From an uncultured Prevotella sp. (GTDB taxonomy: Bacteria > Bacteroidota > Bacteroidia > Bacteroidales > Bacteroidaceae), in NCBI GenBank assembly GCA_934190685.1, contig CAKPTK010000010.1, forward strand, positions 1 to 30,206: DNA of 30,206 nt, in the 5' to 3' direction. The notes beneath the pieces are model-generated. The model did no database searches and had not been told where the DNA came from. It worked only from the letters and a program-made list of their open reading frames with translations. Position numbers and translations under genes: made by a program. Shown here piece after piece: positions 1 to 8,694 of the stretch (position 1 is its first letter; each line of letters opens with the position of its first letter).

Positions 1-182
1 GCATACATCCACCACTTCCACTTGATTTTCTTGGAGATATAAGCGTCATAGATGAAGGGAAGCACAATCAGTCCAAGCCAACTCTGCACCCAAATGAGGA
101 AGGCGAGGTAGAGCACGGTCACCACAGCGAACTTGATCCACTGCACCTTCATATTCAGTCTTTCCTTTTCCTTGTCAATCAT
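1..182 (-). CDS. lepB: Signal peptidase I (LepB-like), N-terminal part only; the gene runs off the left edge
   Basis: The minus strand reads from base 182 to the window edge without a stop, giving about 60 residues. They start MIDKERERLNMKVQWIKFAV and continue with a hydrophobic stretch and a tail containing KKIKWKWW. This matches the N-terminal membrane segment of Bacteroidales signal peptidase I (S26 family), which cuts signal peptides from exported proteins at the inner membrane. The catalytic Ser and Lys lie outside the window, so the call rests on N-terminal resemblance and on position just after dapB, a common order in this group. An in-frame ATG at 152 is an alternative start; 182 lies 11 nt after the dapB stop and suits translation in one operon. 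Confidence 0.65.
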   Translation of the reverse strand, partial: MIDKEKERLNMKVQWIKFAVVTVLYLAFLIWVQSWLGLIVLPFIYDAYISKKIKWKWWMY

Positions 183-193
183 CGCACTGAGGG

Positions 194-949
194 TTAGAAC
201 TTAAACATATCGCTGATGGTCAGCAGTCCGCTGTGATTCTGGGTGTATTCCGCTGCAAGCACAGCGCCCATGGCAAAACCCTGACGGGAATGGGCATCAT
301 GTGTGATGGTTATCTTGTCGGCTTCGCTGTCATAAGTGATGGTATGGATGCCAGGAACCTCATCGCGGCGGATGCTCTCGATGGGCAGTTCGTCGGCAGA
401 CACGTCGTTTGTTCCCGTCACCGTTCCGTCGGCATTACGCTGCACACCCTTGACCCATTTGTCCTTGCGGTCGAGATCGGAGATGATTTCCTCAGCCAAG
501 GTGATGGCGGTGCCGCTCGGAGCATCGAGTTTATGAATGTGGTGGGTCTCCTCCATCTTCACGTCATACTGCGGGAATTGGTTCATGATCTTGGCGAGGT
601 AACGGTTTACGGCAGAGAATATCGCCACACCGACCGAGAAGTTGCTGGCCCAGAAAAGTGTCTGTCCGCCTTCGGAACACATGCGCTTCACATCGTCGCC
701 ATGCTCTTTCATCCATCCTGTGGAACCTGACACCACCTTCACATTGTGCTTGAAGGCACGCAGGTAGTTGCCGTAGGCAGCCGTAGGGTTGGTGAACTCG
801 ATAGCCACGTCAGCCGAAGCAAACTGAGGGCTGTCGAAGTCCTCCTGGTTATCAATGTCTATCACACATACAATCTCGTGGCCACGATTCTTGGCAATCT
901 GCTCAATCATCTTGCCCATCTTGCCGTAGCCAATCAATGCTATCTTCAT
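194..949 (-). CDS. dapB: 4-hydroxy-tetrahydrodipicolinate reductase
   Basis: Reduces hydroxy-tetrahydrodipicolinate with NAD(P)H in the diaminopimelate/lysine pathway in the cytoplasm, supplying peptidoglycan and lysine. The 251-residue length is normal for the family. The N-terminal Rossmann fold shows the nucleotide-binding glycines G7, G9 and G12 (GYGKMG). The signature HHIHKLDAPSGTA lies at residues 136-148; H136 and K140 match the catalytic His and Lys of the E. coli enzyme. It is the first gene of a minus-strand unit that continues into lepB, and has its own promoter at 979-1010. Nothing unusual is seen. Confidence 0.97.
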   Translation of the reverse strand: MKIALIGYGKMGKMIEQIAKNRGHEIVCVIDIDNQEDFDSPQFASADVAIEFTNPTAAYGNYLRAFKHNVKVVSGSTGWMKEHGDDVKRMCSEGGQTLFWASNFSVGVAIFSAVNRYLAKIMNQFPQYDVKMEETHHIHKLDAPSGTAITLAEEIISDLDRKDKWVKGVQRNADGTVTGTNDVSADELPIESIRRDEVPGIHTITYDSEADKITITHDAHSRQGFAMGAVLAAEYTQNHSGLLTISDMFKF

Positions 950-978
950 AAAATTGTTATTATTAATAATAATGCTTG

Positions 979-1010
979 CAAATATACACCAAAATCACAA
1001 ATAGAGCAAA
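979..1010 (-). promoter_or_regulatory. Promoter of dapB-lepB (Bacteroidetes -33/-7 type)
   Basis: On the minus strand TTTG (1010-1007) is followed after 20 nt by TATATTTG (986-979), matching the Bacteroidetes consensus TTTG and TAnnTTTG. The expected RNA start near 972 gives a leader of about 23 nt before the dapB ATG. Confidence 0.7.
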
Positions 1011-1085
1011 ATAATCCCCTACTTTTTACTTTTCCCGTAAAAATATGCCGTTTTATAGTTAGAGGTGAAAGAAAACGGAAAAATA

Positions 1086-1117
1086 TTTGGCCATGCAAAG
1101 TTTTTGGCGTAATTTTG
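1086..1117 (+). promoter_or_regulatory. Promoter of the PCMD/barrel surface operon
   Basis: TTTG at 1086-1089, a 20-nt spacer and TAATTTTG at 1110-1117 match the Bacteroidetes promoter. The predicted RNA start near 1124 lies about 22 nt before the ATG at 1146. It is divergent from the dapB promoter in the same 196-bp gap. Confidence 0.7.
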
Positions 1118-1145
1118 CACGCAGTTACTTATATAATAGCTATTT

Positions 1146-2294
1146 ATGAGATATCTTGGATTCGCGGCAACGCTTCTTTGTGGCCTTACGCTGACGTCAT
1201 GCTTCAAGGAAGAACCGCTCAATGCCGAATGTGACATCACAGAGGCTTACATTCATTCGGATAACCCGACAGAGATGTTTTTCAATGTCACCGACACCTT
1301 GGTCAGAGTGTTTTCCACGGAGGACAACGTGAAATTCGCCGTCAGAAGAAGTGCAGATCTCACGGCTCTTTCGCCCTGTTTCCGCATCACCGAGGGAGCT
1401 ACCATCCAGCCCGAGAGCGGATCTGTTCACGATTTTTCCGACGGAAAGACCGTCACCTACACTGTCACCTCGCAAGACAAGGCATGGCAGCGCCAATATG
1501 TCGTGTCGGTAACGCCACGTATTGGCTTTTCTCTTGACTATAATTTCGAGCATTTCCACTTAAACACCAACAAGCCTGCCAACACTTATTATGTTTGGAG
1601 CGACTTGGACAGTAATGGTAACGAACTAAGCAACTGGGATACCGGCAATGCGGGATTCTTTAAGACAGGAATCAATGCCAAGCCCGAAGATTACCCAACG
1701 ACACCCGAAGAAAATGGTAAAGAAGGGTCTTGCGTGAAATTAACAACCCGTGAAACAGGTGTCTTTGGCAAAATTGCCCATATGGCAATTGCCGCAGGCA
1801 ATCTCTTTCTCGGAACCTTCGATGCTGATAATGCGATGTTGAACCCAATGGGTGCTACCAGATTCGGCAAGCCTACAAATGTCAAGCCCATAAGATTCAA
1901 TGGATATTATAAATACAAACGTGGCGACAACTTTGTCAACAAAGACAAGGTAACACTTAGTGGACGTAAGGATTATGGAACCATCTATGCCGTACTCTAT
2001 GACAATCACGATGCCAATGGTAACGAAGTGGTTCTCAATGGAAATGACGTTCAGACCAACGAAAACATAGTAGCTATTGCGAAACTTCCAGACATAGACG
2101 ACACACCCGATTGGACATTCTTCAGTATTGACTTCGTTTACAACAAGGATATTGACCTCAACAAACTTGAGAACTATGGTTACAGCCTTGCAGTCGTATG
2201 TTCTTCAAGCGTAAATGGAGCTATATTTGAAGGAGCCATCGGTAGTACACTATGGGTTGACGAACTGAGTATTGACCGCGAAGACGTAGAATAA
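1146..2294 (+). CDS. PCMD-domain surface lipoprotein
   Basis: A 382-residue exported lipoprotein. The N-terminus MRYLGFAATLLCGLTLTSC is a lipoprotein signal with Cys19 as the lipidated residue. Residues about 25-125 look like a small Ig-like domain (ending YTVTSQDKAWQRQYVVSVTP). Residues about 128-380 resemble the PCMD family (putative carbohydrate metabolism domain), with a YNFEHF opening, a YYVWSDLDSNGNELSNWDTGNAGF segment and a closing LWVDELSI strand, as in jelly-roll modules. The family is found mainly in gut and oral Bacteroidetes; its ligand is unproven. It is the first of three closely spaced genes that include a second PCMD protein. Surface location is inferred. Confidence 0.8.
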   Translation: MRYLGFAATLLCGLTLTSCFKEEPLNAECDITEAYIHSDNPTEMFFNVTDTLVRVFSTEDNVKFAVRRSADLTALSPCFRITEGATIQPESGSVHDFSDGKTVTYTVTSQDKAWQRQYVVSVTPRIGFSLDYNFEHFHLNTNKPANTYYVWSDLDSNGNELSNWDTGNAGFFKTGINAKPEDYPTTPEENGKEGSCVKLTTRETGVFGKIAHMAIAAGNLFLGTFDADNAMLNPMGATRFGKPTNVKPIRFNGYYKYKRGDNFVNKDKVTLSGRKDYGTIYAVLYDNHDANGNEVVLNGNDVQTNENIVAIAKLPDIDDTPDWTFFSIDFVYNKDIDLNKLENYGYSLAVVCSSSVNGAIFEGAIGSTLWVDELSIDREDVE

Positions 2295-2307
2295 AAGAAT
2301 AACAAGA

Positions 2308-3060
2308 ATGAAAAAAACGATATTATCCTTCCTGCTGCTCGCAGCCTGTTCAGCTCAAGCATGGAGTGACAGTTTTCTCGACCACTTGCAGTATTATGCC
2401 CGTGCGGGCTATAGCTTGGGCGGAACGGCTCCTATCGGCATGCCCGCCACCATCCGCAGCCTCGAAAAATACACTTTGAAAGGCAATGTCACCATCGGCC
2501 TGGACGCCTATTGGGCATTGCCCAAACGTTGGGGTATGATGGGTGGACTGCACTTCGAGAACAAGGGAATGAAGATAGATGCTCGCGTGAAAAACTATCA
2601 CATGGAAATCCGCAAAGGCAGCGAGAGCCTTGCTGGAATGTTTACGGGTTATGTGCAGACAGACGTGGAGCAGTGGATGGTTACACTTCCCTTGCAAGCC
2701 ACCTATGACATCAGTTCCAAGGTTCGTTTGAAAATGGGGCCCTATTTCTCATACGTGGCATCCAAAAACTTCAGTGGCGCTGCCTATAATGGTTATCTGC
2801 GTCAAGAAGACCCAACTGGTCCCAAAGTAAATTTGGGAGATGGAGATGGTGAAAAAGGCACATACGACTTCTCTGACGACATGCGCAAATGGCAGTTCGG
2901 CATAGATGCCGGTTGCGATTGGTATTTCTCCCATCGTTGGGGTGCATATGCCGGGCTTACTTGGGGGCTCACTGAAGTCTTCAAAAAAGATTTTCACACC
3001 ATAGAGCAGGAGTTGTACCCTATCTATGGCACTATAGGTATCATATATCAATTTAAATAA
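2308..3060 (+). CDS. Outer-membrane beta-barrel protein (PorT/OmpX-like porin family)
   Basis: A 250-residue protein with the signal peptide MKKTILSFLLLAACSAQAWS. The remainder shows alternating aromatic and polar strands typical of 8-10-strand barrels (GLDAYWALPKRWGMMGGLHFENKGM; QWMVTLPLQATYDISSKVRLKMGPYFSYV; FGIDAGCDWYFSHRWGAYAGLTWGL), and it ends in a terminal strand YGTIGIIYQFK whose last aromatic is typical of outer-membrane insertion signals. It lies 13 nt after one PCMD gene and 24 nt before another, so it probably serves the same surface complex. Exact function is unknown; it could be structural or a small channel. Confidence 0.75.
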   Translation: MKKTILSFLLLAACSAQAWSDSFLDHLQYYARAGYSLGGTAPIGMPATIRSLEKYTLKGNVTIGLDAYWALPKRWGMMGGLHFENKGMKIDARVKNYHMEIRKGSESLAGMFTGYVQTDVEQWMVTLPLQATYDISSKVRLKMGPYFSYVASKNFSGAAYNGYLRQEDPTGPKVNLGDGDGEKGTYDFSDDMRKWQFGIDAGCDWYFSHRWGAYAGLTWGLTEVFKKDFHTIEQELYPIYGTIGIIYQFK

Positions 3061-3084
3061 TAGACTTTTAAAAAAGAAAAAAAG

Positions 3085-4662
3085 ATGAAGAAGTTTTTTA
3101 CTTTAATAGTACTGGCAATGTCTTCCTTGTCCATGATGGCAAAGGATTATACTGGCCACCTGTACATCTCCGTTGATGGCACTCCCATCGAAAAGGATGC
3201 AAACATCAGTATCGACAAGACTGATGATGGTTATACACTTATGCTCAAGAACTTCGACATAACACTCGAAGGTACGAATATGCCTGTAGGAACTATAAAG
3301 TTAGAAGGAGTTTCTTACACAACAACTGGAGATATTACAACTCTTTCATACAATGCCGCCACAACAATTCTTGATGGTGATGACGAAAGAACTTACATGA
3401 TGGTTGGCCAAACCGTGCCCATCGAAATGACTGGCCGTCTCACAGACAATGTCTTTGCGACAACCATTGACATCAACCTCGGCATTATGAAAGTGGGTGT
3501 TGACTTCACGACAGAAGGATTCCAAATTCCGAACTCAGGCTTTGAAGACTTTCACACAGATTATTATAATAAAGGAGAAAAAGGTGAAAAGACAAGCGAA
3601 GTACCTAATTCTTGGCGCTCGTTCATGAGTTGCACTGGCACTATGTCCGAAGGTTTCTTTGGATCCTTCACTAAAGGCTCTATTCATACATACAAGAGCG
3701 ATGATGTACGCCCTGGTTCTACTGGCAAGAGTAGCGTAAAAGTTGTATCTCTCAATGCATTGATTACTTCTGCAAATGGAACTATTACCACCGGTCGCCT
3801 CAATGCAGGTTCACCAACTCCTGCCGACAAAACGAACAACTCGTTTATTGATATGTCTAAAACAGATGTAGACCAAAACGGAGATCCTTTCTATGTGACA
3901 ATGGCAGGAAAACCAGACTCTTTGAAGGTTTGGGTTAAGTACACTGTTGGCGATAGAAAAACCGGCACAGAAAACAATGTCTATGCCACAGCAAGTGCCA
4001 TCATTACTGACGGAACATATTATCAAGACCCTGAAGAGGATGGTGCAAATTACACCAATATTGTAGCCAAGGCCAAGAATGACAAAATTGCAAGCAACAA
4101 CAGCGAATGGCAAGAACTGTCAATTCCTTTCACTTATACAGAAAACAAGGTAGACCCCAAAGCCATCCTCATCACCCTTTCCACATGTTCTGTACCTGGT
4201 GGAGGTAGTATGAGTGATACCAATCCTGACATTCTTCTTGTTGACGATATCAGCCTCGTCTACAACGCTGGTGTGAAGTCTATGAGCGTGAAAGGCAGCG
4301 ATATCAACATCATTGACAATCAGACAGAATACAACACGACGGCAACAGGAGACATCAATGCAGACGACATCAAGGTGGTTTCCGATGGTCAAGGTGCCTA
4401 TATCACCAAACAACTTGAAAGCGTAGACGGTGGCGTAAAGGCTACCGTAACCGTCGTTTCCAACGACCTCAAAGTTGCCAACACCTATGTCATCAATATT
4501 GCCGGTGCTACAACAGGCATCAAAAAGACCGAGACTGTAAGAAACAACACCGTAAGCGCCATCTACAATGCCAACGGACAGCAGGTGAGCAACATGAACC
4601 AGCCTGGTCTCTACATCATCAAGAACGCAGACGGCAAGACCATCAAGTTCATGAAGAAATAA
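3085..4662 (+). CDS. Secreted calycin-like / PCMD-domain protein
   Basis: 525 residues with a cleavable signal (MKKFFTLIVLAMSSLSMMA) and no lipobox Cys. Residues about 20-145 fit the calycin-like domain of Bacteroidetes surface proteins (GHLYISVDG...LKNFDI...). A PCMD-like module (about 150-395) begins IPNSGFEDFH and ends LLVDDISLVYN. An Ig-like segment follows (about 400-475, VKSMSVKGSDINII...TYVINIAG). The last 50 residues (TGIKKTE...AIYNANGQQVSNMNQPGLYIIKNADGKTIKFMKK) resemble the C-terminal tails of type-IX-secreted or surface-sorted proteins, so T9SS export is possible but not shown. It is the last gene of the operon, ended by the hairpin at 4692. Ligand unknown. Confidence 0.75.
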   Translation: MKKFFTLIVLAMSSLSMMAKDYTGHLYISVDGTPIEKDANISIDKTDDGYTLMLKNFDITLEGTNMPVGTIKLEGVSYTTTGDITTLSYNAATTILDGDDERTYMMVGQTVPIEMTGRLTDNVFATTIDINLGIMKVGVDFTTEGFQIPNSGFEDFHTDYYNKGEKGEKTSEVPNSWRSFMSCTGTMSEGFFGSFTKGSIHTYKSDDVRPGSTGKSSVKVVSLNALITSANGTITTGRLNAGSPTPADKTNNSFIDMSKTDVDQNGDPFYVTMAGKPDSLKVWVKYTVGDRKTGTENNVYATASAIITDGTYYQDPEEDGANYTNIVAKAKNDKIASNNSEWQELSIPFTYTENKVDPKAILITLSTCSVPGGGSMSDTNPDILLVDDISLVYNAGVKSMSVKGSDINIIDNQTEYNTTATGDINADDIKVVSDGQGAYITKQLESVDGGVKATVTVVSNDLKVANTYVINIAGATTGIKKTETVRNNTVSAIYNANGQQVSNMNQPGLYIIKNADGKTIKFMKK

Positions 4663-4691
4663 AAAGACTGAAACAGCATAACCACTCCAAG

Positions 4692-4729
4692 CGACAGGAC
4701 GCCAAACTTGCGTCCTGTCGTTTTTTTTT
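4692..4729 (+). terminator. Intrinsic terminator of the PCMD operon
   Basis: A perfect 11-bp stem (4692-4702 with 4710-4720), a 7-nt loop and an uninterrupted run of nine T. It lies 29 nt after the stop at 4662. Confidence 0.93.
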
Positions 4730-4783
4730 GTTCCAATCGAGAAATATATCACCACAAAAGTCCGCTTATCCGATAATTTGTCG

Positions 4784-4791
4784 TACCTTTG
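4784..4791 (+). promoter_or_regulatory. -7 promoter element before the DUF2851 gene
   Basis: TACCTTTG fits TAnnTTTG and sits just after the upstream terminator. No TTTG is found at the usual upstream distance. An RNA start near 4798 makes the TTG at 4789 impossible as a start codon and favours the ATG at 4816. Confidence 0.5.
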
Positions 4792-4815
4792 GACATATCA
4801 AACCGAATGATGCGT

Positions 4816-6117
4816 ATGGAACAGTTGCTCCACTATATATGGAAACACAAGATGTTTCCGCTCCATGAGTTGCAGACCACGGATGGTGAGACGGTAGAGG
4901 TGATAGACCCCGGACTGCACAACACCAACGCCGGCCCTGACTTTTTCAATGCCAAGGTGAAGATTGGAAGCACACTGTGGGTAGGCAATGTCGAAATCCA
5001 CGACCGCGCCACCGACTGGTTTCTCCATAAACACGACCATGACCCGAGATATAACAATGTCATTCTTCACGTGTGTGGCGAGGTGGATGGAGAAGCGGTG
5101 ACCGCCAACGGAAAGCGACCTCCACAGATGCGCTTGGAAGTGCCGGAACACGTCGCAAGCCAATACCGGGAACTATGCTCCACAGACTCCTACCCTCCTT
5201 GCTACAAAATCATCCCGGAACTGTCAACCCTCACCATCCATAGTTGGATGTCCGCCCTCCAAACCGAACGGTTGGAGCAAAAGACACGTGCCATCGAGGA
5301 ACGGGTCAGAAGATGTGACGGCTCTTGGGAGTCTGCCTATTTCGTCACCATGGCACGCAACTTCGGCTTCGACATCAATGGTGAAGCCTTCGAGCAATGG
5401 GCCTATTCCATTCCGCTCCACAGCGTGGACCACCATCGTGATGATTTATTCCAAATAGAAGCCTTTTTCATGGGACAGGCAGGACTCCTTGAAGAGACCG
5501 CCATCCCCAGCCACTATCGGGAAGAGGCACTCAAAGAGGGCTATTTCACCAAACTGAGAAACGAATATCTCTATCTACAGCACAAGTTTGGACTCACACC
5601 CGTCAACGCCAACATCTGGCGATTTCTGCGGTTGCGTCCCCAAAACTTCCCCCACATACGCATCTCGCAGATGGCCACCATCTACCACCAGCGCAAGGCA
5701 AGCCTCAGTGCCCTGACCGACTGCAAGACCATCGACGAGGCACGCCAACTGTTCGACACGCAGGTGACACCCTATTGGGCTACACACTACACTTTCGGCT
5801 CAACCAGCACCAAGAGCAACAAACACATCTCACCAGCCTCCGTCAACCTACTGATGATCAACACACTTGTGCCCATGCTCTTCGCCTACGGCAAGCACAA
5901 GATGAGCGAGGAACTGTGTGACAGAGCTTTCAGTTTTCTCGAGCAACTGAAAGCGGAGAACAATGCCATCGTCCGCATGTGGCAGGAATGTGGACTCACC
6001 GTAGGCAATGCGGGCGACAGTCAAGCGCTCATCCAACTGAAAAAGGAATACTGCGACCGGAAGGACTGCCTGCGCTGCCGGTTCGGATATGAATATCTCA
6101 AACGAGGAAACAAATAA
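4816..6117 (+). CDS. DUF2851 family protein (uncharacterised)
   Basis: About 433 residues from ATG 4816 (MEQLLHYIWKHKMF), the start form I recall for family members. In-frame ATGs at 4807 and 4810 and a TTG at 4789 are possible, but the TTG overlaps the -7 element. The conserved N-terminal core runs VEVIDPGLHNTNAGPDFFNAKV...WVGNVEIHDRATDW. The spacing P-D42...E60-x-H62 resembles a PD-(D/E)xK nuclease core with His for Lys; this is inference. The C-terminus carries a C413-x4-C418-x2-C421 cluster that could bind metal. No signal peptide is seen, so it is probably cytoplasmic. It heads a group with a thioesterase, dprA and dus, spaced 2-23 nt apart. No function is established. Confidence 0.85.
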   Translation: MEQLLHYIWKHKMFPLHELQTTDGETVEVIDPGLHNTNAGPDFFNAKVKIGSTLWVGNVEIHDRATDWFLHKHDHDPRYNNVILHVCGEVDGEAVTANGKRPPQMRLEVPEHVASQYRELCSTDSYPPCYKIIPELSTLTIHSWMSALQTERLEQKTRAIEERVRRCDGSWESAYFVTMARNFGFDINGEAFEQWAYSIPLHSVDHHRDDLFQIEAFFMGQAGLLEETAIPSHYREEALKEGYFTKLRNEYLYLQHKFGLTPVNANIWRFLRLRPQNFPHIRISQMATIYHQRKASLSALTDCKTIDEARQLFDTQVTPYWATHYTFGSTSTKSNKHISPASVNLLMINTLVPMLFAYGKHKMSEELCDRAFSFLEQLKAENNAIVRMWQECGLTVGNAGDSQALIQLKKEYCDRKDCLRCRFGYEYLKRGNK

Positions 6118-6134
6118 AAAACTCATCAATAAAC

Positions 6135-6536
6135 ATGAACTATATCTTTGAAACAGAAATGGAAGTGCGCGACTATGAATGCGATATCGAGGGCATTGTC
6201 AACAATGCCAACTATCTGCATTATACCGAGCACACCCGCCATCTCTTTCTCCGCTCACTGGGCGTGAGCTTCGCCAAGATGCATGAACAGGGAGTGGACG
6301 CTGTCGTGGCGCGCATGGCCCTGCAATACAAGACCCCCCTACGGTGTGACGACCACTTCATCTCGCGTCTCGCCCTGGAAAAGAAAGGACTGCGCTACAT
6401 CTTCCATCACGACATCTACCGCAAGGCCGACGAGAAACTCTGCCTCAAGAGCGATGTGGAAATCGTGTGCCTCATCAACGGCAGATTGGGCAACAGCGAG
6501 GACTACGACCGTGCCTTCGCCAAATATCTGGAATAG
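6135..6536 (+). CDS. Acyl-CoA thioesterase, hot-dog fold (4HBT/YbgC family)
   Basis: 133 residues, the usual length for a single hot-dog domain. The N-terminal motif RDYECDIEGIVNNANYLHYTEHTR (12-35) is the family signature, with D17 at the place of the catalytic Asp. Such enzymes hydrolyse acyl-CoA thioesters in the cytoplasm; chain-length preference cannot be read here. The gene starts 17 nt after the DUF2851 stop and ends 2 nt before the dprA start, indicating co-transcription with likely translational coupling. Confidence 0.88.
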   Translation: MNYIFETEMEVRDYECDIEGIVNNANYLHYTEHTRHLFLRSLGVSFAKMHEQGVDAVVARMALQYKTPLRCDDHFISRLALEKKGLRYIFHHDIYRKADEKLCLKSDVEIVCLINGRLGNSEDYDRAFAKYLE

Positions 6537-6538
6537 TT

Positions 6539-7666
6539 ATGAACCGCAACGAGACCATCAACACCATGGCACTCGCCCGCATCAGCTTCTTCGGTCTGGC
6601 GGGCATGCTGCAGCTCTACCGCCGTTTAGGCTCCGCCTCCGCCATCGTCGACCACCGGAAGCACATCCATGAGGTGATGCCCGATGCCTCGCCACGGTTG
6701 CAGGAAGCTCTGCTCACCCTCGACGCGCCTTTGGAACGCGCCCGGGAAGAGTATGACTACAACTTGGAGCATGGCATACAGATGCTCTGTCTGAACGATG
6801 AGAACTATCCCCAACGGCTCAAAGAATGTGACGACGCTCCCCTGATACTCTACTATAAGGGCACCGCCGACCTGAACCAGCGTCGCGTCGTCAACCTCGT
6901 GGGCACACGACAGTGCACACCCTACGGCGAGGATTTCATCCATCGGTTTATGGCTGAACTGAAACAACTGTCGCCCAGGGTGCTCATCGTGAGCGGACTT
7001 GCCTACGGTGTGGATGTCATCGCCCACCACGAAGCGCTCGCCAACAGTTACGAGACTGTCGGCGTGCTGGCACACGGACTCGACACGCTCTATCCCTCAC
7101 GCCACAAGCAAATAGCCAACGAGATGGTGCATCAAGGCGGACTGCTCACCGAGCACATGACACGCACCAAGGCAGACAAAATCAATTTCGTGCGGCGCAA
7201 CCGCATCGTGGCTGGCATGAGCGACTGCTGCATCCTTGTGGAGTCTGCCGCCAAGGGGGGCGGCCTCATCACTGTGGACATTTCACAGAGTTATGGACGG
7301 GACGTGTTCGCCGTGCCCGGACGCACCACAGACCCTTATTCCGCAGGGTGCAACAATGCCATCCACAACAATGTGGCGATGCTCCTCACCTCGGCTGAAG
7401 ACTTGGTCAAGGCCATGGGATGGGAAGAGGATGCCCAATTGAGACAAGCACAGACGCAAGGCATCGAACGGGATTTGTTCCCCACACTGTCTCCCGAAGA
7501 GCAAAAAGTAGTGGACGTACTGCGCCAATGCAACGACCTGCAGGTCAACATCCTCTCCGTCAAGACGGGCATCGACATCGGAAAACTCACCGCCACACTC
7601 TTTGAAATGGAGATGAAAGGCGTGGTCAAGGCCTTCGCCGGAGGTATGTATCATCTGTATTTATAA
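6539..7666 (+). CDS. dprA: DNA-processing protein DprA
   Basis: Binds incoming single-stranded DNA and loads RecA during natural transformation. 375 residues. The start is ATG 6539 (MNRNETINTMALARISFFGL); further upstream in frame the reading overlaps the thioesterase gene and is not family-like. The Rossmann-type DprA domain covers about 80-290, with VGTRQCTPYGE (121-131), SGLAYGVDVIAHHEAL (152-167), HGLDTLYPSRH (179-189) and FVRRNRIVAGMSD...ESAAKGGGL (217-243). The C-terminal 60 residues (about 315-375) form the usual small winged-helix domain. Two nucleotides separate it from the thioesterase and 23 from dus. The strain may be competent, but other competence genes are not in the window. 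Confidence 0.95.
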   Translation: MNRNETINTMALARISFFGLAGMLQLYRRLGSASAIVDHRKHIHEVMPDASPRLQEALLTLDAPLERAREEYDYNLEHGIQMLCLNDENYPQRLKECDDAPLILYYKGTADLNQRRVVNLVGTRQCTPYGEDFIHRFMAELKQLSPRVLIVSGLAYGVDVIAHHEALANSYETVGVLAHGLDTLYPSRHKQIANEMVHQGGLLTEHMTRTKADKINFVRRNRIVAGMSDCCILVESAAKGGGLITVDISQSYGRDVFAVPGRTTDPYSAGCNNAIHNNVAMLLTSAEDLVKAMGWEEDAQLRQAQTQGIERDLFPTLSPEEQKVVDVLRQCNDLQVNILSVKTGIDIGKLTATLFEMEMKGVVKAFAGGMYHLYL

Positions 7667-7689
7667 CAAAGGATAACTGAAAGACAACA

Positions 7690-8670
7690 ATGAAAATACG
7701 CAACATAGAATTAGGCGAGCACCCCGTGGTGCTCGCACCAATGGAAGACGTGACCGACATCGGCTTCCGCATGCTCTGCAAACGGTTTGGTGCCTCGATG
7801 GTCTACACCGAGTTTGTCAGTGCCGAGGCATTGGTGCGCTCCATCAAAAGCACAGTCAGCAAACTGACCATCAGCGATGAGGAACGCCCCGTAGGCATAC
7901 AAATCTACGGCCGCGACGTGGAGTCGATGGTCGAGGCTGCCAAGATTGTGGAGCAAGCCCACCCTGACGTGATCGACATCAACTTCGGGTGCCCAGTCAA
8001 AAAAGTGGCGGGCAAAGGGGCTGGTGCGGGCATGTTGAAGAATATACCGCTCATGCTGGACATCACACGCGAGGTAGTCAAGGCGGTCGACACGCCTGTC
8101 ACCGTGAAGACCCGCCTGGGATGGGACCACAACAACTTGGTCATCACCGACCTGGCGGAACAACTGCAAGACTGTGGCATCGAGGCACTCACCATCCACG
8201 GACGCACCCGCTCACAGATGTATACAGGAGAAGCCGACTGGACATTGATTGGTGAAATAAAGAAGAACCCACGCATCCATATTCCCATCATCGGCAATGG
8301 AGACATCACCTCACCCGAAGAGGCCAAACAAGCGTTCGAACGCTATGGTGTGGACGCCGTGATGGTGGGACGCGCCACGTTCGGAAGACCTTGGATATTC
8401 AAGGAAATACGCGATTATCTTGACGGCAAGGAGCCTGACCCGGCTATGGACTTCAACTGGAAACTCGATGTGCTTGAGGAACAACTCCGCATCAATGTGG
8501 AGCGCATCGACGAGTATCGGGGCATTCTGCACACACGCCGCCATCTCGCCGCCAGCCCTATCTTCAAGGGAATTCCCGACTTCCGACAGACACGCATCGC
8601 CATACTGCGCGCCTCCACCATGAACGAGTTGCTCGCCATCCTCGAGGAAACGCGCAAGCGATTAGGATAA
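7690..8670 (+). CDS. dus: tRNA-dihydrouridine synthase (DusB-like)
   Basis: An FMN enzyme that reduces uridine to dihydrouridine in the tRNA D-loop. 326 residues, normal for the family. A TIM barrel with LAPMEDVTDIGFR (15-27), YTEFVSAEAL, DINFGCPVKK (catalytic C101), VKTRLGWD, HGRTRSQMYTGEADW, IPIIGNGDITS and VMVGRATFGRPW, the last two binding FMN phosphate. A C-terminal helical tRNA-binding region follows. It lies 23 nt after dprA and 24 nt before the large outer-membrane gene. Which Dus subgroup (A/B/C) is uncertain; the motifs look most like DusB. Confidence 0.93.
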   Translation: MKIRNIELGEHPVVLAPMEDVTDIGFRMLCKRFGASMVYTEFVSAEALVRSIKSTVSKLTISDEERPVGIQIYGRDVESMVEAAKIVEQAHPDVIDINFGCPVKKVAGKGAGAGMLKNIPLMLDITREVVKAVDTPVTVKTRLGWDHNNLVITDLAEQLQDCGIEALTIHGRTRSQMYTGEADWTLIGEIKKNPRIHIPIIGNGDITSPEEAKQAFERYGVDAVMVGRATFGRPWIFKEIRDYLDGKEPDPAMDFNWKLDVLEEQLRINVERIDEYRGILHTRRHLAASPIFKGIPDFRQTRIAILRASTMNELLAILEETRKRLG

Positions 8671-8694
8671 ATAAAAAACATAAACAGTCACACT

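Noticed and set aside
746..1234. 162-codon plus-strand frame across the dapB-PCMD gap
   Set aside because: Overlaps dapB antisense, crosses both promoters and runs into the PCMD gene in another frame.
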